Shown: positions 18,921-28,861, counted from the stretch's first letter. The stretch is 64,000 nucleotides of DNA from Symbiodinium natans (GCA_905221605.1 CAJNDS010002203.1:334246-398245); one strand, 5' to 3'. A program made the numbers and translations. The notes: generated by a model from the letters alone, not told the origin.

Positions 18921-19080
18921 AGTCTATTAGGTTCTATACATTCACTACTTGATAAGTAGACTTATAGAATTTATTAGGGTTGGGCGTTTTATTTATATTA
19001 GTGAGTTGTGTAACATGGCAAACCTCATGAAACAAACAAAAACACAGAAAAGTGCACTCCCACAGTCCCCCGGACTCCAA

Positions 19081-21270
19081 AACGGGGGACTGTGGGAGTG
19101 CACTTTCTCTGCATTTTGTCGCTGTTAAAGAATTTTAAACCCCAGCAACAACAATATTTCTAGACTCTCCAGTCCCACGGACAACCAAACTATTTAAAAC
19201 AAAATATTTCAGGACTCTCCACTAAAACCGTACGGAAAATCCGTACGGAAAACCAAAAAAAACCCCAAAAAAACCAAAGAACCAACAAACCAAAAAAACA
19301 ACAAAACAAAAACAATATTTCAGGACTCTTCCAGCAGATGGCCTAGTTTCAAAGAGTCCCTGAAGTTTTTATTATTTTTTTTGTTTTTTTTTGGTTTTCC
19401 GTACGAATTTTCCGTACGGTTTTGGTGGAGAGTCCTGAAATATTGTTTTTTTTGGTTTTGCGTGAGAATATTGTGGAGAATCCTGAAATATTTGTTTGGA
19501 TTTTATGTTCTTTTTGCTAATTTTAGCTTTTCGTGTAGCTTTTTGTGGGTTTTTGAGCGCTTGTGGCTTTTTTGTGCTTTCCCGTACTGCCATTCCTGCC
19601 TGAGCCCCCCCTTCCCTCTAAGAAAATTGTGCTTTTCTACGCTTTTCTATGCAAATTGTACTTTTCTAGGCATCGTATATTAAGAGTACTGTTTTTAAAG
19701 GGTACATGAATGGGTTAGTTTCATATTCAAGTAGCATGTAAAGAGCGTTTGAGCATTGGTTCTGCCCCCAAACCCCGCATTCCCATGCCCAGTACTATAG
19801 CCTTTACTGGGTGGATGGTCTGGTTCTTAGAAATTTGTGCTTTTCAAGGCTTTTCTATGTAAATTGTACTTGTCTAAGCAAACAATATATAAATTGTATT
19901 TCATTCGTGCGTAATTTGAATTAGTTTCTGTACCATTTACTGAGCATTATGCCTTATTCTGTGTATATTCAATAAATCTTGTACTCACCCAATAATAATT
20001 GAATATTCACTGACTGCTAGATTGGTAGAATCAGCATGTAATGAGTATCGCATGGTTGAGCAACATTTTGCCCAGTAGAAGCAATATTTGTCTGGAAACA
20101 GGTTTGTTGCCTAGAGTTATTTGCTTAAACAGCTGCTTTATTTATCTAGAGAGACTTTAAACCCCCCAAATCCAAACTTCACCAGAGGTTCTCCTGAAAA
20201 GCTTGCATTTGCGTTTGTGAATTTACTTGTGCTATGACCGTTGTGAGGCAACAGCTACTTTACTATGAGAATTGTGCATTTTAAAGCCTGTCTCTTTTTC
20301 AGGCATCGCGCATCAGTAGTCTTTAACAAGTACTTCAGTAGCATTGGTTTCAGTATTATGAAACTCAAACCGCTTCTATTTCAATTAGTGTCTAGTGCAT
20401 ACTTTAGTTGTACAAAAAACAGTCTTTTAAAGTTGAATTCATTTAGTCAATATTCAGCTATTTGCTAAGTGCTGCTGTTGTTAAACTCGCATAGGGCGAC
20501 TGTTTTGTGTAATATACATGTACTTTTTCATTCATGCGTAAAAACAAAGTACTTCAGTGGACTTTCCGTATGGTATTGGATCAATACTTTCAATACTTTG
20601 CCTTGCGAAGCTACAATTTATCCAATAAAGCAACATTCTGGACCCTTCGAAAGAACAAGTTGCCAAGATAAATTCACACATACCAACTACAAGCCAGCAT
20701 TGTCCTGTCAAGATTCAAAACATAGAGTAGCCCAATGCTGGCTTATCGGAGCCTGTGAGGTGGGTGTCCCAATTGTCCCAATAGCTGTCCTTCATTTCCC
20801 GGTGCTCAAATATGCAATTTTAGGAGTCGTTGTTCTGACTATACTAAGAAAAGCTGAAGCAAGGGTAGGTTATTGGGAGGGGGGACCGACACAGTTCCCA
20901 CAGGACGATCGCACTTGATGGGTCGTGCCTCTGGTCCTTTGAAATTTTGACCTGCTACTTGACCAACGAGTTCTCCGTCCTGTCCTCCTAGTTCACGAAC
21001 TAAGCCAGGTATAGACTCACCTGGGTATCTTGCCATAGCCCAAAACACTGGGATACTCACTTGCTCTGAAAAGCTGTTTCCATGTGATCAATGTGACCAA
21101 GGCCTGGGCATGAAGCGTGGTAGCACTTCATACATAGCATGTTCTCACATAACTAATGAAAAAGGCAATTTCATAATTAAGATGCGAGAGATCACCACCT
21201 GAAGATTGAACGATAGTTATCAAGTACGAGAAAGTATAAAACAGAAAAAAGTGCACTCCCACAGTCCCCC
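19081..21270. mobile_element. AT-rich terminal-inverted-repeat element E2 (~2.19 kb)
   Basis: Left end AACGGGGGACTGTGGGAGTG, right end AGTGCACTCCCACAGTCCCC, the same termini as E1 and in direct tandem with it (nine bases apart). Contains a 149-codon plus frame at 20469-20918 (QHSGPFERTSCQDKF.., later IVPIAVLHFPVLKYAILGVV) that I do not recognise. Possibly an inactive transposon pair. Confidence 0.65.
20469..20918 (+). CDS. Unrecognised ORF inside element E2
   Basis: 149 codons with a hydrophobic stretch PVLKYAILGVVVLTIL near the C-terminus. No transposase catalytic motif is visible. AT-rich codon use unlike the GC-rich exons elsewhere. May be chance. Confidence 0.2.
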   Translation: MLLLLNSHRATVLCNIHVLFHSCVKTKYFSGLSVWYWINTFNTLPCEATIYPIKQHSGPFERTSCQDKFTHTNYKPALSCQDSKHRVAQCWLIGACEVGVPIVPIAVLHFPVLKYAILGVVVLTILRKAEARVGYWEGGPTQFPQDDRT

Positions 21271-21274
21271 CGGA

Positions 21275-21310
21275 CTCTTTTTATAGGGCCCCAATTCCCT
21301 CATTCCCTGC
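21275..21310. mobile_element. Family F element, right part
   Basis: TTTTATAGGGCCCCAATTCC then CTCATTCCCT corresponds to the right end of the 31.1-kb copy (ACAGGGCCCGAAGTCTCTCATTCCCT). Confidence 0.6.
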
Positions 21311-21320
21311 GAACCAACAG

Positions 21321-21376
21321 TAAGCTTGTTGAAGCTAAGAGCTGGTTTCGGGCCCTTCGTTCAAGTCGCCATCAAC
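21321..21376 (+). CDS. Exon of plus-strand membrane-type gene
   Basis: 56 nt: acceptor CAG at 21318-21320, two bases completing a GTA codon with the exon ending at 16493, then SLLKLRAGFGPFVQVAIN, GT donor at 21377-21378 in phase 0. Followed by an intron made only of telomere-like units. Confidence 0.55.
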
Positions 21377-21463
21377 GTGCCCTAAACCCTAAACCCTAAA
21401 CCCTAAACCCTAAACCCTAAACCCTAAACCCTAAACCCTAAACCCTAAACCCTAAACCCTAAG
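21377..21463 (+). repeat. 87-nt intron made of 12 CCCTAAA units
   Basis: GTG followed by eleven CCCTAAA and one CCCTAAG. The GTG supplies a GT donor and the single A-to-G change in the last unit supplies the AG acceptor. Frames on both sides are open in the same phase. As an array it is certain; as an intron it is inferred. Confidence 0.75.
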
Positions 21464-21580
21464 CCTGGCAATGAACGCGGCCAACCGCGCAGCGGTAGCT
21501 GTCTCGCAGCCTGTGCTGTGACTGCTCACTGGCTCAATTGTCCTACAAACCCCTTGAGTCAACCCCGAGACGTAGTTTAG
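21464..21580 (+). CDS. Terminal exon of plus-strand gene
   Basis: 39 codons to TAG at 21578-21580: PGNERGQPRSGSCLAACAV then TAHWLNCP. In phase 0 with 21321-21376 across the telomere-repeat intron. An alternative frame starting MNAANRAAVAV is also open but shorter. Not recognised. Confidence 0.4.
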   Translation, partial: PGNERGQPRSGSCLAACAVTAHWLNCPTNPLSQPRDVV

Positions 21581-21689
21581 GGCTTAGGTTTAGGATTAGG
21601 GTTTAGGGTTGGTCCCAAAAACCCGACAAAAACTTCGAGAACGACCCTTAAACCTATAAGACCTAAACCCGAAACCTGGTGTTGGAAGC

Positions 21690-21850
21690 TCAACCATCAA
21701 ACTCACTTGCCCAGGACACAGTACGGGCCGTTGGGGTCTGGGGGCAGGGTGTGGTGGGGGTGCGGGGGTTGAGGGGATGGGGGCGGGCGGGGGTGGGTGT
21801 ACCACTGGGCTAGAAGAAGCCCTAAGCACAAAACCCTCACTTTGGGCACC
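21690..21850 (-). CDS. Proline-rich exon-like segment
   Basis: Minus frame RASSSPVVHPPPPAPIPSTP then APPPHPAPRPQRPVLCPGQV, a PPP-rich linker ending in VSLMVELPTPG. Low complexity, so coding status is uncertain. Confidence 0.35.
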
Positions 21851-21904
21851 CTCAACCCTAAACCCCAAACCCCAAACCATAAACCATAAGGCATAAACCC
21901 TAAA

Positions 21905-21972
21905 CCCAGCTGTCGCGAACTGGGGGCCTGCTGCCGACCCTCGCAGCCGTAAGTCTGCACAAAGGGCACCCG
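21905..21972 (-). CDS. Small exon-like island
   Basis: Minus: GTGCAG then ACTTACGGCTGCGAGGG, reading TYGCEGRQQAPSSRQLG, then GGTTTAGGG. The donor would be formed with a heptamer. Unknown. Confidence 0.3.
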
Positions 21973-22358
21973 AGGAGGTGCGGTCTAAGCCTTGCTCAGT
22001 TCAGGCTTTAGGGAGTAGGATGTGAAGTCTAGGGTTTAGGGTTTAGGGTTTAGGGTTTAGGGTTTAGGGTTTAGGGTTTAGGGGACAGGATAAAGCGTGT
22101 TAAGTTGGAATTTACGGTTTTGGGCCAAAGTGTTGAGGGTGTTTGGGGACGGGGCTTATGGGCGTAGCTCCTCGGTGAAGGGTTTATAGGGGCTTAGGCA
22201 TGGGGCGTCTGGGACCTGTATGCAGGGATAGTACCCGAAAGCCTTTTCCACGACATCCCTTTCAGCCTAAACCCTAAACCCTACAAAAACTCGCCAGGTC
22301 TACACAGCAAACCCCCTGAACCTTAAACTCTGAACCCTAAAACCTGAAACCCTAAACC

Positions 22359-22425
22359 TTGGGATGTTCCCCATTATACTAACAGTCCCTATTGATGACT
22401 GTTAGTATAAAGGGGAACATCCCAA
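22359..22425. mobile_element. Family B, minimal near-perfect hairpin copy
   Basis: 67 bp: TTGGGATGTTCCCCATTATA..GACTGTTAGTATAAAGGGGA..ACATCCCAA, arms of ~29 bp around a 9-base loop. The cleanest copy of the family and inserted in heptamer-rich DNA. Confidence 0.85.
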
Positions 22426-23150
22426 CCCTAAACCTTAAACTTAAACCCTAAACCCTACAGTAGACCCTGAACCCCAAACCTTAAACCCTGAACCCTAAAC
22501 CTTAAACCCTAAACCTTAAACCCTAAACCCTAGACCCTGAACCCTAAACCCTAAACCTTAAACCCTAAACCCTAAACCTTTAAGCGTGTTTTGAGAAGAC
22601 TGAGGTGCTGCGGTATAGACTGCCCGCAGCGCGACCTCAAGGTGAAGCCCCCAAACCCTCAACCCTTAAGCCCTTCAACGCTAGAACCCTAAACCCTTCA
22701 ACCGCAATAACCCCCTCAAACCTCCCCCCCTCCCCCTCACCCAATACAAAATTCACAGGTTTAGGGGTTGTAGGGAGAAGCTTCGGTTACAAGACCCAGA
22801 GATAAGCACAATTAATCCTCAGTGCCCTCAGTGGACAAGCTCCCTATAACCCGGTGTAACCCCTCCTCCGCCCCACCCCCCCCCCCACCCCCCGAACCAC
22901 ACCCCAGCAAAAAAAACAACCTTGTGCTTCAAAAAACCTCGAGCCCTAAAACCTAAACCAGAAACCCTGAACCCTTAAACCCTTAAACCCTCAAACCCTT
23001 AAACCCTTAAACCCTTAGACCCTTAAACCCTGAAACCCTTAAACCCCTAAACCCTGAAACCCTTAAACCCTGAAACCCTTAAACCCTTAACCCCCCTAAA
23101 CCCTAAACCCTAAACCCTAAACCCTAAACCCTAAACCCTAAACCCTAAAC
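22426..23150 (-). repeat. CCCTAAA-rich degenerate region
   Basis: Heptamers with many variants (CCTTAAA, CCCTTAAA octamers at 22970-23095), with a small open island at 22585-22640 (plus, KTEVLRYRLPAARPQ or LRCCGIDCPQRDLK, then AAG|GTGAAG). Confidence 0.75.
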
Positions 23151-23157
23151 CCCCAAG

Positions 23158-23250
23158 GCAAAGAGACTGAGGCCCTGGCTGAGAAGCTCCATGGCCAAGA
23201 GTGGCAGGCCGATCGCTGCGGCCACCTCGCCTCTTGTCGCAAAGCGCATG
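23158..23250 (+). CDS. Exon between opposed arrays
   Basis: 93 nt between AAG (23155-23157) and GT (23251-23252, GTGGTTTAGGG). Frame AKETEALAEKLHGQEW then QADRCGHLASCRKAH with CGH..SC, zinc-finger-like. CCCTAAA array directly left, TTTAGGG directly right. A second frame (KRLRPWLRSSMAKS) is also open. Confidence 0.45.
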
Positions 23251-23344
23251 GTGGTTTAGGGTTCAGGGTTTAGGTTTAGGGTTTAGGGTTTAGGGTTCAG
23301 GGTTTAGGTTTAGGGTTTAGGGTCAGTGTGTGGCAGCCTGTGTC

Positions 23345-23460
23345 GGTGTGTGTCAGTGTCTCAGTGTCTCAGTGTCTCAGTGTCTCAGTGTCTCAGTGTC
23401 TCAGTGTCTCAGTGTCTCAGTGTCTCAGTGTCTCAGTGTCTCAGTGTCTCAGTGTGTCAG
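23345..23460. repeat. 8-bp (TCAGTGTC)n minisatellite
   Basis: About 14 perfect octamers. Produces SVSQCLSV frames on all three plus frames; not coding evidence. Confidence 0.95.
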
Positions 23461-23469
23461 TGCGTCAGT

Positions 23470-23477
23470 GCGTGTGT

Positions 23478-23560
<83 letters not shown>
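23470..23560. repeat. (GT)n microsatellite
   Basis: About 43 GT dinucleotides. Confidence 0.95.
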
Positions 23561-23562
<2 letters not shown>

Positions 23563-23639
23563 GGATTTGCCGCCTGCCAAGCAATTTAGGGTTTAGGGTT
23601 AAGGGTTTATGTTTCCCGGGCTTTTAGGGAGCGTCCCAT

Positions 23640-24170
23640 TTTGCACTCCAGCCAGGCAAGGCGCAAGTGAGCTTCATCCAGTACAGCTTGGGACAACACA
23701 CCAAAGGCATAAACAAATCCTGCCCACCAAGCCCGCTGTTTCTATAGAACACGAAAAAAAGCCTAAGCCTTGAAAACCGTAACCTGGGAAACCAAAAGCC
23801 CCATAAGCCCTAGAATGAAACTTAACCACCAGAAGAATATGTACACCTGCATAACCCTTCAAACTGGTATCCAGCAAGGCATACGGCTCATGCTTGGTTT
23901 AGGGCGTACATGCGGTGCATGGTTGTGGACCTTATATGGTTTTAGTTCTTTGGGGTGGGACTTTGGGACTTTAGGGGGTTGCAGTTTTAGGACTCATCGG
24001 GCTTTTATGTTTGTTCGGGACTTTTGGGGGCCTTCTGGGACTTGAGGGTTTTCTGGGGCTTGGGTGCTTGGAAACCCTGAGAGAGTCGTGGCGAGTATTA
24101 GGGAACCTTGGGTTACATGCCCCTACGCCCTAAACCCTCAATCCTAAACCATGTTCTGTTAACCCAGGAC
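23640..24170. other. Unassigned sequence
   Basis: Unique DNA; small frames on both strands but no supported exon. Confidence 0.5.
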
Positions 24171-24189
24171 TACCCTAAATCCTGAACCC

Positions 24190-24470
24190 TAACCCTAAAC
24201 CCTAAACCCTAAACCCTAAACCCTAAACCCTAAACCCTAAACCCTAAACCCTAAACCCTAAACCCTAAACCCTAAACCCTAAACCCCCCGGCAGCTCCCC
24301 AGGATGCACCTTGCAAGTCCCGGCAGAAGACCAAGACATCCTATCAGCTGGGACCCAGTAAACCCTTAAGGCCCCTTAAGGGTTAGGCAAACCCTTTGAA
24401 AGGGTTTAGGGTTTAGGGTTTAGGGTTTAGGGTTTAGGGTTTAGGGTTTAGGGATTAGGGTTTAGGGTTT
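24190..24470. repeat. CCCTAAA array, exon-like island, TTTAGGG array
   Basis: CCCTAAA x13 (24193-24285); island 24310-24362 reading DAPCKSRQKTKTSYQLGPSK on plus after CCCAG; inverted GGGTTTACCC-type pairs (AACCCTTAAGGCCCCTTAAGGGTT at 24361-24384); TTTAGGG x10 to 24470. Confidence 0.8.
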
Positions 24471-24639
24471 AGGTTACCCTTTAACAACTTGAACCGTTTT
24501 AAACCCTTTCAACCCCAAAACCGCAGATGTATATAAGAGGCGCCAGAATTGCTGGGGCCATGCTGGGGGCCTATATTTTTCAACCCAGGATACGGCGCCT
24601 TTCTGCACCATCCTGTACCTCAAACCCAAACCCTAAACC

Positions 24640-24848
24640 CAGGCTCTCCACAACAAGGCTCCTCCAGGATGAAATGCTAACGGGCGTTAAGGCAAAGCCC
24701 AGACGCCATGCGGAAAAAACCGAGGTTGCAAACACGTTTATACCTGCCCAGAGAGCCCAGGACACCGTAGTCATTGCACCTCAAACACGCCCTGGCAAAG
24801 AAAGGCAAGTGGAGGCGCAAGGCCTCACATGCTCAAGTTACTTAACCT
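24640..24848 (+). CDS. Candidate exon, unknown
   Basis: Plus frame LLQDEMLTGVKAKPRRHAEK, then TEVANTFIPAQRAQDTVVIA and TRPGKERQVEAQ, ending at TAA 24846-24848. Hydrophilic and protein-like; an opposite-strand frame is hydrophobic and also open. No family. Confidence 0.3.
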
Positions 24849-24849
24849 A

Positions 24850-25150
24850 GGTTACGTAGGACTCCTACTTCAAACTAAGCCACAGACTCCCATAATGTGG
24901 TGAGGAACCCTTTGCGGCGCCGACCGTGACTAGGTGGAACACGCTGAGACCAAGGAGCCTTCCTTTCTCCCCAAAAGCATCTTACTTTACGGGGCATACG
25001 GAGGGACCCCCTAGAAGGGACCCTGAATCTTATTCCCCTATATAACCCCTACATATACCTCAATTCTCCAGAAGAGTAAACCTTCTCAAGGCCCTAGATT
25101 CCTAAGCAGCCCCTAAATCGCACTTATAAGGGTCCCCCCTTTAGTCCCTC
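24850..25150. other. Unassigned sequence
   Basis: No heptamer arrays and no supported exon. Confidence 0.5.
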
Positions 25151-25159
25151 GATTGCTTG

Positions 25160-25440
25160 AACTCAGACTCACAAAAAATGACCCTAAACGCTGGAGGGTG
25201 GAACGTGGGGTCCAAAAAGGCTATGCTGTCAGGGGACATGCTCCCCAAACGGTGTCTGCGCGCCCCACAAAACAGACATGCAAAACTTTGGGGTCATAAG
25301 GTGTACCTGTCTGAAATGAAAACTCTAAACACTTATGAGCCCTTTCACCACCATCAATCCTTACAAGCCCTGACAAGCCCGAAACCCCAAACCGCCAAAA
25401 ATGCACCAACAAACCCCTGCAAGCCCCAAGCCCCTCGATC
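25160..25440 (+). CDS. Candidate exon, unknown
   Basis: Plus frame KKAMLSGDMLPKRCLRAPQN then RHAKLWGHKVYLSEMKTLN. The 3' part is heptamer-derived (KPQTAKNAP). Unrecognised; low support. Confidence 0.25.
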
Positions 25441-25506
25441 CTAAACCCACATCCTGGCAACTGCATCATGCCAGACTCCCACCCTTTTCAAACCCGAAAC
25501 CCTACC

Positions 25507-25775
25507 TGAACCCTAAACCCTAAACCCTAAACCCTAAACCCTAAACCCCAAACCCTAAACCCTAAACCCTCCTCAGGCACAGTAGGCGGCAGCACCAAGC
25601 GAAGGAGTTTTTGCAGCTCCCAGGTTGGGGCCGGGCCAGATCTTGACAAGTCTTGGGTTTAGGGTTTACGGTTTACGGTTTAGGGTTTAGGGTTTAGGGT
25701 TTGGGGTTTGGGGTTTGGGGTTTAGGGTTTAGGGTTTAGGGTTTAGGGTTTAGGGTTTAGAGTTTAGGGTTTAGG
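25507..25775. repeat. CCCTAAA array, island, mixed TTTAGGG/TTTGGGG array
   Basis: Arrays at 25507-25571 and 25655-25775 enclose an ~80-bp island that is open in several frames (plus: GTVGGSTKRRSFCSSQVGAG). Confidence 0.8.
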
Positions 25776-26159
25776 AAGGGCTGGGAAGGGCAGGGTCTAC
25801 CTGGGGTTCTATTTACCTACATTTTTGGGGGGGTGGTGCCCTATACTTTTTGCAGAGTTTGGGAGCCACAGGTTTCTTAGAAGGGGTTGGGAAGGGCTTT
25901 AGAGCTTACCAGGGTTTAGCAGAAGGGTGTATGAAGGGTCAGAAGGCTTGTGATTCAAAAGGGTTTGGGGTCTGTAAGGAGTTAGAAGGGTTTGGAATGG
26001 CTGATAACGGCGAAGGGCTCAGGACCGAACCTAAACCCTAAACCGTAAACCCTACACCCTAAACCCCAAAACAAAAACAACGAATAGCATCGCTGCAGGG
26101 GCCCGACCTCTGGATATGCTGCTGAGAAACCTAAACCCGAAACCCGTTAAAAACCAAAC

Positions 26160-26340
26160 ATGATGACTGCCACCCTAAACCCTAAAGCGTAAACCCTGAA
26201 TCCTAAACCCTAAACCCTAAACTGCCCTAAACCCTAAACCCTAAACCCTAACCTAAACCCTAAGCCCTAAGCCCTAAGCCCTAAGCCCTAAACCCTAAAC
26301 CCTAAACCCTAAACCCCGAAATCCTAACCCTAAAGCCTAA
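26160..26340 (-). repeat. CCCTAAA/CCCTAAG array
   Basis: About 22 units including a run of four CCCTAAG. Confidence 0.9.
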
Positions 26341-26519
26341 ACCCTTACCCCTTTTTTTAGGAGGGACTGCAGTGGCGATCTGCCCTAATACCCCTAAACT
26401 GCAGAACTCCGATGTGTCTCCGCCTTGGCTCAGCCGACGGGTCTTGCGCGTTCGCGGCCCCGATGGTGGGCGCAGCCATCCCAAGAAAAGTGCAACAGGG
26501 TTTCTTGCCATCCAATAGG

Positions 26520-26571
26520 GTTTAGGGTTTAGGGTTTAGGGTTTAGGGTTTAGGGTTTAGGGTTTAGGGTC
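26520..26571 (+). repeat. TTTAGGG array
   Basis: Seven perfect heptamers following a GC-rich minus-strand frame (26345-26511, LGWLRPPSGPRTRKTRRLSQ) of uncertain coding status. Confidence 0.9.
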
Positions 26572-26620
26572 AGTGTTGTTATAACAGGGTTGTCTCTGGG
26601 TCCTAGTCCTTCCTGCATAA

Positions 26621-26824
26621 AGAGGTATCAATAAACTATGGAACATACCTGTACAGATTAAACAAGGCCCCCTTTATGAGCTGTTTGGTTCTCCAATGTC
26701 GGGCGATGAGGGTTGGGGCGTGAGCCTCGTCTGTCCAACAGCTTTGCCGACAAAAGTGCAAGCTCAAGGGGTGGTGCGCAAGCGAACCAGAGAACAACCC
26801 CACCTTCCCCAGACGTGGGGTTGA
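26621..26824 (+). CDS. Candidate exon, 67 codons with stop
   Basis: Open from after TAA 26618-26620 to TGA 26822-26824: NKLWNIPVQIKQGPLYELFG, then GDEGWGVSLVCPTALPTKVQ and VRKRTREQPHLPQTWG. No repeat content, so a better-than-average candidate for the last coding exon of a plus-strand gene. Family unknown. Confidence 0.4.
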   Translation, partial: RGINKLWNIPVQIKQGPLYELFGSPMSGDEGWGVSLVCPTALPTKVQAQGVVRKRTREQPHLPQTWG

Positions 26825-26984
26825 GAAACCCTAAACTTTAGGGTTCGGCAGTTCGGCCCTACGGGCAAACCCACCACTTGTCGACGTTCCCCCCCAAGGC
26901 CGGCAGTCCAAATTCCTGTACATATGTATATGAAAGGGACATATTGGGAGACTCCCCGAGCTCAGGGCTTTTACTTGGGCCGAC

Positions 26985-27270
26985 AAGCCCTAAACCCTAA
27001 ACCCTAAAACCCTAAACCCTAAACCCTAAACCCTAAACCCTAAACCCTAAACCCTAAACCCTAAACCCTAAACCCTAAACCCTAAACCCTAACTAAACCC
27101 TAAACCCCAAACCCTAAAGATGCATCCTGGGTACCGCCATGGGGTCCTTGGCAAAACCTCAGAGTCGTCCTGACCCAAGTCCCACAGCATACCGTACCCT
27201 GGGTTTAGGGTTTAGGGTTTAGGGTTTAGGGTTTAGGGTTTAGGGTTTAGGGTTTAGGGTTTAGGGCTAA
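26985..27270. repeat. Opposed arrays around a small island
   Basis: CCCTAAA x17 (26988-27118), island 27119-27203 (plus MGSLAKPQSRPDPSPTAYRT), TTTAGGG x9 (27204-27267). Confidence 0.85.
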
Positions 27271-27279
27271 GGGCCCTAA

Positions 27280-27850
27280 ACCCTCCTAAAACCCCTAGAA
27301 CCCTAAACTCTCCTAAACACTCCTGTAGCCCTACACCCTCCTAAATACCTCTCTAACCCTAAAGCCTCCTAAAACCATGGGCCTGAAAGTCGAAAGTCGA
27401 AAGGGCTAGGTCGGAGAATACGTCTCCAAGCTATCTCAACGTGCAGCCACGGCTCCACCTGAGCTGCCGCTTGCCTGAACCAAGCCCCAGAGCAGGCTTT
27501 GGGTTTAGGGTTTAGGGTTTAGGGTTTAGGGTTTAGGGTTTAGGGTTTAGGCTTTAGGGTTTACATCCTCAAGACCTGCAGCCTCTCGATCCCAATTCAA
27601 CCGACAAATGCCCGACAACTTTTGCCACAACATATCTCGAAGATTTGTGGGTGCAACTCGGTTGAGGGTTTAGCGTGGGTCCCCGGTAGTGTTGGTTGAA
27701 GGCAGCCTAACGGCAATTATGTGCGTCGTTCTGGGACCCCGTTCTTCGTGTCCTCATCGTCTATAGGGTCCAACAAGAGGGTAACGCTTCGGGTGTAGCC
27801 GCTCGGCGCCGTTGGGCAGGTGGGGTCTCCATTTAGCGTTCTAACACCCT
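27280..27850. other. Mixed islands and arrays
   Basis: Degenerate CCTCCTAAA units to 27375, an island at 27410-27500 with plus frame VGEYVSKLSQRAATAPPELP, a TTTAGGG array 27498-27560, then unassigned DNA. Confidence 0.45.
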
Positions 27851-27959
27851 AAACCCTAAACCCTAAACCACTTAGAGATGGCTAAGAAACGAGGGTGAGA
27901 AGGGGCTTTGCCGTGTGGATGCAGGGTTTAGGGAGGTGGGACTTGCGGGAATCTTTCTA

Positions 27960-28135
27960 GGAGTGAATGCTTTTCCTTATGTCCGCAGCCACAGCTTTTG
28001 CGCTCAGTGCCACCACTGCTTCCCTTCCTCCGACGAAATTCTGCCCGCTTTCAGTGTTCGTCATACAAAAGATGAGGCAATATGGGCAGTAGAGAACTGC
28101 AGCCCACACACGCCCTTACCCTTAACCCTAAAGCC
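27960..28135 (+). CDS. Candidate cysteine-containing exon
   Basis: After GTCCGCAG the plus frame reads SHSFCAQCHHCFPSSDEILP then AFSVRHTKDEAIWAVENC. C-x2-C-x2-C could be a zinc knuckle, but other frames are open. Unrecognised. Confidence 0.3.
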
Positions 28136-28299
28136 TAAAGCCTAAACACTAAACCCTAAACCCTGAATCCTAAACCCTAAACCCTACCCGCATTCTGGAC
28201 AGGAGGCTTTAAGGGCATCATCTACAGCCAAGCAGCTGCTGGCGCACCTGAACGTAGCGCTCGGCTTGTATCACCTGTAGGTTGACTCCCTGTCTCTGG

Positions 28300-28460
28300 G
28301 GGTTTAGGGTTTAGGGTTTAGGGTTTAGGGATTGGTGTCAGGTTTGGGGTTTGGGGCTTAGGGCTTAGGGTTTAGGGTTTGGGGTTTGGGGTTTGGGGCT
28401 TAGGGTTTGGGGTTTGGGGCTTGGGGTTTGGGGCTTGGGGTTTGGGGCTTGGGGTTTGGG
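28300..28460 (+). repeat. TTTAGGG then TTTGGGG/CTTGGGG array
   Basis: About 20 heptamers; alternating TTTGGGG and CTTGGGG gives a 14-bp higher-order unit at 28395-28455. Confidence 0.9.
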
Positions 28461-28461
28461 G

Positions 28462-28616
28462 TGTTGAGGATGCCATTCTTGCACCTTTTTGCTGAAGCAG
28501 AGGGAGCGCCCGGGAACCGAAACAGAGGAAGAACGTTCAAGGCGATGGATGTGCACAGGATCGCATCCTTGGCACTCCCCGAACCCGAGACATTAAGAGA
28601 CCGCTTGCAAGACTGA
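28462..28616 (+). CDS. Candidate terminal exon
   Basis: Plus frame MPFLHLFAEAEGAPGNRNRG, then TFKAMDVHRIASLALPEPET and LRDRLQD, ending at TGA 28614-28616. Hydrophilic C-terminus. Unknown family; opposite strand also partly open. Confidence 0.35.
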
Positions 28617-28619
28617 GCT

Positions 28620-28860
28620 AGATGAGACCATCTTTGTTTGCCACCGGGGCTGAGAGTTTTGGGATAGCGAATGTAATGTAAGAGCCTAATTGTAATAGGG
28701 TTTTGTGGATCATTATAATGATTTTATAAAGGGGCCATAAGGGAATATTGTTAGGAATCATTCCGACCCCTACAGTAGTTTCGGCGGCTTTTGCCTTGGA
28801 GGGCCCTAAACACTGAGAGCCCGCACCTGCGTCTTGTACCTTGGCTGCAGTCTGTGAAGC
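28620..28860. other. Unassigned sequence
   Basis: Contains a palindromic tract TTATAATGATTTTATAA (28713-28729); otherwise nothing supported. Confidence 0.45.
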
Positions 28861-28861
28861 T

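Larger units (their letters stand above)
16711..19071. mobile_element. AT-rich terminal-inverted-repeat element E1 (~2.36 kb)
   Basis: Left end AACGGGGGACCGTGGGAGTG, right end AGTGCACTCCCACAGTCCCC: inverted repeats of ~24 bp. The interior is AT-rich, lacks telomere-like arrays, and holds long A- and T-runs, three copies of a hairpin-forming block (GGACTCTTCCATCCAGGGCC) and a minisatellite near 18700-18920. No transposase is recognisable; non-autonomous or decayed. Confidence 0.7.

Noticed and set aside
23326-23627. CVSVSQCLSVSV frames of 87-99 codons
   Set aside because: Octamer and GT microsatellites, all three frames open.
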